From Apostichopus leukothele (lineage: Eukaryota; Echinodermata; Holothuroidea; Aspidochirotida; Stichopodidae), in NCBI GenBank assembly GCA_010014835.2, contig JAAAKB020248750.1, positions 1-25,412 on the forward strand: DNA of 25,412 nucleotides. The letters are read 5' to 3'. Position numbers and translations under genes: made by a program. Numbering within the stretch: position 1 is the first letter of the stretch; each line of letters starts with the position of its first letter. This document shows, one piece after another, positions 20,801-25,412 of this stretch. A model generated the notes under the pieces. It did no database searches. It had not been told where the DNA came from and worked only from the letters and a program-made list of their open reading frames with translations.

Positions 20801-23800
20801 ATGACAACTTCTCAGATATTAAAAAAGGTTGACCTTGGTAGGCTAGAGTAGTTCACCTTTGTGTAGCCAGAGTAAACTACAAAAGTAATAACTCATGCCA
20901 TGTGTTATATATTCTGACTTCTGTGTATTAAATACTCACTGCCTCTTTGGCTTCAACTAGGGGCAACTTTCCATCCACACAGGCATACTTTTTGTTTTAA
21001 GAGAATATCCCCATTTCTAATAAAAAAAAAAACTTTGGCCTAGTTAGCCATGTGATTAGAATGTGAGGAAATATTAAACTTTTGAGACACAAGTGGTTAA
21101 GCAATATCAATATGGCTGATTTAAACATGTGCTTTATACTGTCAGAGGTATTGCCCAACGGGATATTCCTACAATTATGCAAAACTTTTCCGATTACTTG
21201 ACTATATTTCATGGCATGGAAATGTCACACAGCAGTGAGTTTGCCAGAGGTCACTCCACATACTAACTAACTAAGTCCAACCAAATTAAATTATTTAGTC
21301 CCCAATAAGGACTAAATGGTTTAATTTGGCATCTGAGGTGCATTTATTATGCAACTGCCAAAGGGTAGGTGGACAATGTTACATCTGAGAAAGTTAGCTG
21401 TTTAAAGTCCTATCAGAAAGGTTTGCATACATTTAGTCATGCATTTTGCATCTTCGTGTAGAAAATTTGTCAGCAAGGCTTGTTAAAATATTTCATTTTA
21501 TTAACCTGCTAAATGTAAAGTCAGTTGGCATGTATGCTGAGTTCTTTGTTGCTGCAAGTTGAAAATATCCAAGTAAAATTCATGAGCCTGAGAAAGTGTC
21601 CAATAAAGTAACTTTAGATTCATAACAACTAAATAGTTGCACTTTGCTACAGGTTATTGCATTGGCACTTAAGCTGAATGACATTTGTAGGTATTTTGTC
21701 TGTCAGTGCATAGATATTATCTCATGCTAAATTGGCAATTTGTTGTCCTCAGTCACTCTATTAAGACATTCTAAGATTGGTGGAACCTGATAAATAGTTT
21801 TCTCATAGCCCATTTATCTTCTTCCATTTCTTATTGCAACTCATTTCCACTCCCGTTCAGTGATGTGCAGTAGCCTGCAGTTTGCTTTAGCCTTCCATAG
21901 AATATTAGAATATAGAGACTGTGTTTACTGGAAATGGAAGGCTTTAAAGATATTACTGCTCTGGATATTATTCATGCTTCAAAACTTTACACAAATAAAT
22001 GTTTCATGAATAGGGTTTTCAACTTTTGTATACATTACAAATGCAGTGTTTGTTACAAGATGGATAAGAGAGAAATTTGCCAAGGGGTATTTTAAAAGGG
22101 AAAGATTTTAAATTTCTCTGGTGCATGGAAATAGAAAACGATGAAAATAATGATCAGAAAAAGGAGAGTCCAAATTAGAGAAAGGTCAAAAGCTATTCAG
22201 TGACCTTTCCCATAAGGTTGATTAGCAGTAGTCATTTATGTATTTGTTTATATCTTTATTCAGTTTGCTTTAATGTGCATTTATACTTTTCTTTGTGTAA
22301 AGGTTTTGTGAATGGCCTAGATGTTCTCAGATTCTTTCATGGCCATCTTGATGAATTTTTGACGGTTCCTCCTACTGGATGTAAGGATGACGAAAATAAT
22401 TGGTAAGTGAATTAAAAAAACTGAAACTATACAGTTGAAGATGTTTAATGATTTTCACTGTATCCTTTAGACGAGTAAGACATGATTTACAACTTGAATG
22501 TGCAATATTTAACAACTTGGTGAAAGTACTTCAGATAATAATGTTGATTGCACAGGAGAGGAACTATTTGTAGAAAGCAGTCTCTTAGATTACCTACTTG
22601 GGGCTTATTTCTAATTATCACAGGCATATTTGGTACAAGAATATTAATCAATGAAATCTCACTTGATTGAAATACCAACTCAGCAGCTTGTATATTCACA
22701 CTGCTTTCAACACAACCTAGACTTAGTAACTCCTTCCCTAATACTTCTTGTCACACTTGAAGATAATAAACATTACCCACCCTCACAGAAACTATGTTTA
22801 CAAGTTATAGCACCTTGCATGTTTAGATTTATGCTGCATGGTTTACAATATGTAATTCCCTGTGGGAATGTTTCGATTCCAATCGTTCCATGGAGCTTCA
22901 TTGGTACAAGATTCATAAAATATATCACACTCAATTTAACAGCATTGTCAACTACCAGACTGGAGCAGTGGCTAGTTTTGCAAGATCCCTGTGGAGAATT
23001 GAAATATTTTCAAAGAAGTAAGTTTTTTCTACCATGAGATGTTTAAGTTTAATTGACTTGCATGTGATTGGGTGGAGTTTTCACTGCGGTTTTCTGTTAA
23101 AGAAGTATAGTGAGTTGACTTTGAAGGAGTACCATTTGATATTTTCTGGGTCTGTAGAGTTTTGTTCTTGTTGGTGATGTGTCTTGTAACTGAACTGATT
23201 TAACAAAAGATGAGAAATGATGTGACTTTAGCCGGTCAGTTTATTTTTCCATTATTCATTCAGCAGGATGCGTTAATGTGTGTAACAGTGTCATGCGTTA
23301 CTTTAGCTGGTCAGTTTATTTTTCCATGTTTCATTCAGCAGGATGCTTTAATGTGTGTAACAGTGTCATGCGTGACTTTAGCTGGTCAGTTTATTTTTCC
23401 ATGTTTCATTCAACAAGATGCTTTAATGTGTGTAACAGTGTCATGCATGACTTTAGCTGGTCATTTTTTTTCCATGTTCATGCAGCAGGGTGCTTTAATG
23501 TGTGTAACAGTGTCATGCATGACTTTAGCTGGTCAGTTTATTTTTCCATGTTTATTCAGCGAGATGCTTTAATGTGTGTAACAGTGTCATGCGTGACTTT
23601 AGCTGGTCAGTTTATTTTCCATGTTCATTCAGCAGGATGCTTTAATGTGTGTAACAGTGTCATGCTGCCTCATGTTCAGTCTGTCTGAAAATTTACATTT
23701 AGTTTGATTCGAGGAACATCAGCTGGCTGTGCGGAGATCGAAACTAGATGTGAAAGTTAAGAAAGTGAAATACATAAATTAATCCATCTTGGCAGGGAGG

Positions 23801-25264
23801 AAAGGTTTATTGATGTGGAATATTATGTTACTAAAAAGTGCCTTTCACGATGCAATATTTCATGCTGATAGGAAAGGCTTGTTGATTGCATTGCATAGTT
23901 CTCTGCTGGTGATGCATGGCTCGCTGAACATTCTGGAGTCGTTTCATAAACATGACACCATTCAGTTGATATCAACATCAGATGGAAACTATCTAACAGC
24001 AACAGTTTGAGTCATAAATTAAAACCACAGCAGTAAACAGTACATAACAAAGGATGCTGATTTTAGCTTTGGACTTTGCATATAATTTGAACATTGTCTA
24101 CCAAAACCCCAAAATTTGAAAAAAAGGAGTAGTTCTTAAAAGTGGAGTGCTTGCAGGTCCCCTGAGAGCAGCGAGAGACATGATTTAGGCCATCAACCCA
24201 GATATTAGTTGATAGTTTATAGGAACAGTTAATGAAGCTGTAAGAGCACCTGATAAGATCAATGTTACTTTAAATAAAATGCTATTGTTTTAAATTCACA
24301 TGAAGCATCAACACAGGTATTTGATTAATGAATGGATTATAGGAACAGTTAATGAAGCTATAAGAGCACCTAATAAGATCAATGGTACTGTAAATAAAAT
24401 ACTTTTGTTTTAAATACACATGTAGCATCAACACAGGTATTTGATTAATGAATGGATTATACAGTAGGAACAGTTAATAAGAAGATCAATGTTGATGCAA
24501 CTGAAATGAATGCATGCTTTAAAGATATATCTTGGACTTTCACAAGTAGTATAGCAGAAGAATCAAATCTCTACATTTAACTGTTTTGAAACTTAGTCAA
24601 ATTGAAAACTTTAGATTTTGCCCCATTTTGTAAATTTGAATAACAGATGGAATGGTGGCTACATCTCCTGGGGACAACCTTGCAGAATACGGCACATAAC
24701 ATCAGGTTTGTATTGTTTATCCATCTACTTAGCAGTCAAAATATTTCACATCAGTTAAATTAAGGTTAATTAAACATTGCTAGGATGCCAATACTATTTA
24801 TTGTTGATAATGCTGTTACCATGATATTTAATGCCATGGAAATTCCATACATTCGTATTGGGTTTTACATCTCCTTATTTTCCTCGTTCCCCTCAATTTT
24901 GAAAGAATGATGACAGGACATCTGCCCCCCCCCCCCCACCAGAATAGGAAAAAGCATTTCAAACATTTTACTGTCATGAATAAATCATGTGACTTTATAT
25001 ACAGATTTCAGGAAGACCTATTTCCTCAACTGAAATTGTTATTGACATTAGGACTCTGCCATATTAAGATGAACTTGTTCAATTCTTTCATAACTTTAAT
25101 CATATGACATAAGAACAGCATGATATGGTAACTGCTGATTATGTCCTATTGTTTTCTTTCATTCAGGAAAGTACTTAGCAGTGATAAATGGCAAGGATAT
25201 TTGTATTGTTCCAAGATCCCATGGAGACTTAGAAGAAATGGTATTTTGTTTGCAGCCATCAAAG
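11709..25264 (+). CDS. RYR: Ryanodine receptor gene, 5' part (nine exons, partial at both ends)
   Basis: RyR is a homotetrameric intracellular Ca2+-release channel of the ER/SR membrane, about 5000 residues per subunit. The window holds only about 270 codons of the cytosolic N-terminal region. Nine exons lie at 11709-11807, 13603-13674, 17978-18053, 18599-18711, 19778-19892, 22303-22402, 22943-23017, 24647-24705 and 25167-25264. Exon-end phases run 0,0,1,0,1,2,2,1,0 and all junctions fit. Diagnostic peptides in order are [103 protein letters not shown] and GKYLAV. These follow RyR rather than IP3 receptor, whose equivalent of the [16 protein letters not shown] stretch differs. The start codon and the first ~56 residues (family numbering) are upstream, in exons not found here. 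The rest of the protein lies beyond the window. One in-frame TGA interrupts the first exon. Confidence 0.95.
11808..13602 (+). other. RyR intron (1795 bp)
   Basis: Runs from gtaagt to a cttctttgcag acceptor. The only structure seen is a weak unit of the DR1-bearing repeat at about 12770-12857 and an A-rich run at 11882-11901. Confidence 0.85.
12770..12857 (+). repeat. Degenerate unit of the DR1-bearing repeat family
   Basis: The blocks gaggtcgaagttcatttgag and cccatcagatgtgaaaac match, in order, gaggtcaaaggtcatttcag and caccagatgtcaaag of the unit near 7717. The DR1 position reads AGGTCG-A-AGTTCA (12812-12824). Confidence 0.4.
13603..13674 (+). CDS. RYR: RyR exon, [13 protein letters not shown] segment
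   Basis: The acceptor is ctttgcag (AG at 13601-13602) and the donor gtaaga at 13675. The exon is 72 bp, phase 0 to phase 0, 24 codons, ending LRHSLSEM. It carries the invariant [13 protein letters not shown] core of the N-terminal trefoil, shared by vertebrate and insect RyRs. The corresponding IP3-receptor stretch is recognisably different. It joins the preceding exon in frame across a loop that varies in length between RyRs. Human RYR2 has a longer linker here (the VEKWKFMMKTAQ stretch) that this gene lacks, as insects do. Confidence 0.93.
15795..16069 (+). repeat. 54-bp tandem array, about five units
   Basis: The repeated blocks are gcatcactgaaattttgttc and atttaatttatatttaacaaag, followed by an A run. 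The gcatcact block recurs at 15843, 15895 and 15949, with gcaacact at 16003, so spacing is 52-54 bp. The first unit is diverged and the last is shortened. Confidence 0.93.
16761..17142 (+). repeat. Tandem array of the DR1-bearing repeat, about 2.7 units of 130-146 bp
   Basis: The marker block ccttgtaaac(n)(c)(a)ataa(g/c)t occurs near 16812, 16943 and 17088. It is followed each time by an aaaagt..aagc or equivalent block, then ...catac(t/c)tggtatgt or a variant, then (g)tgca(a/t)acaat/agaatcctat. Each unit ends in an aggtca-rich segment (16911-16922, 17044-17066). Scattered single units lie near 6868, 7545 and 12770. It does not encode a protein and the family is unnamed to me. Confidence 0.6.
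17978..18053 (+). CDS. RYR: RyR exon, YLACL to DVGLQE segment
   Basis: The acceptor is tgcatttctag (AG at 17976-17977) and the donor gtaaac at 18054. The exon is 76 bp, entering in phase 0 and leaving one base (G) that is completed by GA of the next exon. It reads [16 protein letters not shown], then DVGLQETVQ. Human RYR2 has YLCCLSTSRSSTDKLAF and DVGLQE at this place, and Drosophila YLACLSTSSSNDKLSF. The block continues the domain A trefoil. An overlapping longer open frame here (17649-18086) is in another frame and is not the gene. Confidence 0.93.
18054..18598 (+). other. RyR intron (545 bp)
   Basis: Runs from gtaaac to attttgcag. No feature of its own was seen beyond a short doublet of atatgataactga near 18495-18520. 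Confidence 0.88.
18599..18711 (+). CDS. RYR: RyR exon, start of the MIR-like part ([18 protein letters not shown])
   Basis: The acceptor is aaattttgcag (AG at 18597-18598) and the donor gtaagt at 18712. The exon is 113 bp. Its first two bases complete a Gly codon and it ends in phase 0 after ERYL. The sequence [20 protein letters not shown], then [17 protein letters not shown], is almost identical to vertebrate RyRs, with Ile for Val in VGDD. This is among the most conserved stretches of the channel's N-terminal region, which forms the ring of contacts around the cytoplasmic vestibule. The Arg of SSERYL is, from memory, the residue altered in the human disease variants RYR1 R163C and RYR2 R176Q, and it is intact here. 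A 126-codon minus-strand open frame at 18240-18620 overlaps this exon by chance. Confidence 0.97.
18712..19777 (+). other. RyR intron (1066 bp)
   Basis: Runs from gtaagt to atgctcacag. It contains a small inverted repeat TTAATGACC-A-GGTCATTAA at 19214-19232. Nothing else was recognised. Confidence 0.88.
19778..19892 (+). CDS. RYR: RyR exon, HLASAKG to [14 protein letters not shown] segment
   Basis: The acceptor is aatgctcacag (AG at 19776-19777) and the donor gtaagt at 19893. The exon is 115 bp, phase 0 in and one base (A) out, completed by GT of the next exon to give Ser. It reads [16 protein letters not shown], then [22 protein letters not shown]. The human RYR2 counterpart is HLSYGNSSWHVDAAFQQTLWSVAPISS, so the FQQTLW core and PISS are kept. 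A Trp replaces the Ala of WSVAPISS, and the segment between the HL and FQQTLW motifs is several residues longer. Confidence 0.93.
19893..22302 (+). other. RyR intron (2410 bp)
   Basis: Runs from gtaagt to gtgtaaag. It contains an imperfect 21-bp-stem hairpin at 21281-21329 and a 9-bp inverted repeat at 22180-22209 (GAAAGGTCA, 12-base loop, TGACCTTTC). No exon was seen. Confidence 0.86.
21281..21329. repeat. Intronic hairpin, 21-bp stem with two mismatches, 7-base loop
   Basis: The left arm 21281-21301 begins CCAAATTAAA and ends TTTAGTCC. The right arm 21309-21329 begins GGACTAAA and ends TTTAATTTGG. They are separated by ccaataa. The two mismatches are adjacent, in the middle of the stem. 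It is shorter than a typical animal pre-miRNA hairpin, so an old inverted duplication or a very small foldback element is as likely. Confidence 0.85.
22303..22402 (+). CDS. RYR: RyR exon, [17 protein letters not shown] segment
   Basis: The acceptor is tttgtgtaaag (AG at 22301-22302) and the donor gtaagt at 22403. The exon is 100 bp and leaves two bases (TG), which the next exon turns into TGC (Cys). It reads [17 protein letters not shown], then [15 protein letters not shown]. It matches GGDVLRLLHGHMDECLTVP of vertebrates and [18 protein letters not shown] of insects. This is the MIR-like repeat of domain B. Two differences from most RyRs stand out: NGL instead of GGD before VLR, and Phe in place of the usual Cys of DECLTVP. 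Confidence 0.93.
22403..22942 (+). other. RyR intron (540 bp)
   Basis: Runs from gtaagt to tttaacag. Nothing notable was seen. An unrelated open frame starting at 22651 crosses the following exon in the wrong frame. Confidence 0.86.
22943..23017 (+). CDS. RYR: RyR exon, ARSLWRIE segment
   Basis: This is a short exon of 75 bp. The acceptor is caatttaacag (AG at 22941-22942) and the donor gtaagt at 23018. The first base C completes Cys, then it reads [20 protein letters not shown] and IFSK, leaving AA for the next exon (AAA, Lys). The match is to VHYEGGAVSVHARSLWRLE of human RYR2 and VIYEGGVVMAQARSLWRLE of Drosophila. A longer open frame across this place (22651-23037) reads a different frame and is not coding for RyR. 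Confidence 0.92.
23222..23665 (+). repeat. 75-bp minisatellite, six units
   Basis: Units start at 23222, 23297, 23372, 23447, 23519 and 23593. The first three are exactly 75 bp, and the others are 72, 74 and 73 bp through small deletions. The core blocks are gactttagctggtcagttta, cattcagcaggatgctttaa and tgtgtgtaacagtgtcatgc. Because 75 is a multiple of three, two overlapping frames stay open and give 25-residue repeat peptides. The changing unit lengths and lack of codon-level conservation say this is not coding. Confidence 0.96.
24217..24493 (+). repeat. 120-bp tandem duplication, about 2.3 units
   Basis: The block aggaacagttaatgaagct starts at 24221 and 24341, and a shortened third copy starts at 24466 after a 5-base insertion. 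Shared blocks include ataagatcaatg and gcatcaacacaggtatttg followed by attaatgaatggatta. Confidence 0.94.
24647..24705 (+). CDS. RYR: RyR exon, [21 protein letters not shown] segment
   Basis: This is a very short exon of 59 bp. The acceptor is atttgaataacag (AG at 24645-24646) and the donor gtttgt at 24706, weaker than its neighbours. It reads [19 protein letters not shown] and leaves one base (G), completed by GA of the next exon to Gly. Counterparts are [20 protein letters not shown] in human and [20 protein letters not shown] in Drosophila. The exon is too short to show up in open-frame searches. It is supported by phase, splice sites and the W-G-x-RIRHIT pattern. Confidence 0.92.
24706..25166 (+). 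other. RyR intron (461 bp)
   Basis: Runs from gtttgt to tttcattcag. It holds a 13-C run at 24925-24937 and nothing else recognised. Confidence 0.85.
24925..24937 (+). repeat. Homopolymer run of 13 C
   Basis: An unbroken C tract inside an intron. Its length may be unreliable. Confidence 0.95.
25167..25264 (+). CDS. RYR: RyR exon, [11 protein letters not shown] to FCLQPSK segment (last in window)
   Basis: The acceptor is tttctttcattcag (AG at 25165-25166) and the donor gtaaat at 25265. The exon is 98 bp, with two bases completing Gly, ending in phase 0 after PSK. It reads [17 protein letters not shown], then [15 protein letters not shown]. Counterparts are GKYLSLMEDKNLLLMDKEKAD with FAFRSSK in human RYR2, and [20 protein letters not shown] with FCLRQEK in insects. 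The acidic DLEE replaces the usual KADVK/EEAS. The gene continues past the window end. Confidence 0.9.
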
Positions 25265-25288
25265 GTAAATTAATCATCTGATAATTAG

Positions 25289-25412
25289 TTAACCTTATGA
25301 TAGGTAGCATTAACCTTGTTAGAGGTAGTGTTAAACTTATGATAGGTAGCATTAACCTTGTTAGAGGTAGTGTTAAACTTATGATAGGTAGCATTAACCT
25401 TGTTAGAGGTAG
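25289..25412 (+). repeat. 42-bp tandem array running off the window end
   Basis: The unit is two related 21-mers (ttaaccttgttagaggtagtg or near, and ttaaacttatgataggtagca). The array starts 24 bases after the splice donor of the last exon and continues to the window edge, so its full length is unknown. Confidence 0.95.

Larger units (their letters stand above)
23018..24646 (+). other. RyR intron (1629 bp)
   Basis: Runs from gtaagt to tgaataacag. It carries a six-unit 75-bp array (23222-23665) and a 120-bp tandem duplication (24217-24493). The open frame at 23789-24010 has no recognisable motif. Confidence 0.86.

Noticed and set aside
22651-23037. 128-codon + strand open frame ending past the ARSLWRIE exon
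   Set aside because: Covers that exon in the wrong frame; the RyR frame uses only 22943-23017.
23210-23688. Two overlapping open frames encoding 25-residue repeat peptides
   Set aside because: Produced by a 75-bp tandem repeat whose unit is a multiple of three; unit length drifts to 72-74 bp and the array lies in an RyR intron.

Overview
The window is animal nuclear DNA: AT-rich, with spliced genes, long introns and many low-copy repeats. Nothing bacterial, viral or organellar was recognised. Its one recognisable gene is the 5' part of a ryanodine receptor (RyR) gene on the + strand. RyR is the very large homotetrameric Ca2+-release channel of the endoplasmic/sarcoplasmic reticulum. Nine consecutive coding exons lie between 11709 and 25264. 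Each has GT-AG boundaries, and the phases join without a break into 807 bases (269 codons). They encode the N-terminal Ins(1,4,5)P3/RyR-type beta-trefoil and the following MIR-type trefoil. The protein sits between vertebrate and insect RyRs, with a single-family invertebrate look. Together with the repeat types, this suggests an invertebrate, perhaps an echinoderm or other invertebrate deuterostome. The group is an inference from remembered sequence character only.

Layout. Bases 1-11708 have no recognisable host exon. They are probably a 5' intron of RyR, because the first exon found matches vertebrate exon 3 and the exons for the first ~56 residues were not seen. This stretch holds a TTA microsatellite (1-77), two copies of one dispersed repeat (402-570 and 4926-5079), a possible non-autonomous transposon with degenerate inverted ends (4289-4661), small palindromes, short tandem repeats, scattered units of a 'DR1-bearing' repeat, and a decayed LINE 3' end on the minus strand (about 9972-10390). 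Bases 11709-25264 hold the nine exons and eight introns. Four of these introns, and the one after the last exon, carry repeat features, including tandem arrays with units of about 140, 54, 75, 120 and 42 bp.

The most striking observation is an in-frame TGA at 11730-11732, inside the otherwise well conserved exon equivalent to vertebrate RyR exon 3. That exon is 99 bp with phase 0 at both ends, so skipping it would keep the frame. The other eight exons are fully open. The stop could be a sequencing or haplotype error, a real nonsense allele, a regulated (skipped or edited) exon, or a sign that this gene copy is dead. The sequence alone does not decide.

No tRNA, rRNA, promoter, CRISPR array or polyadenylated gene end could be supported.
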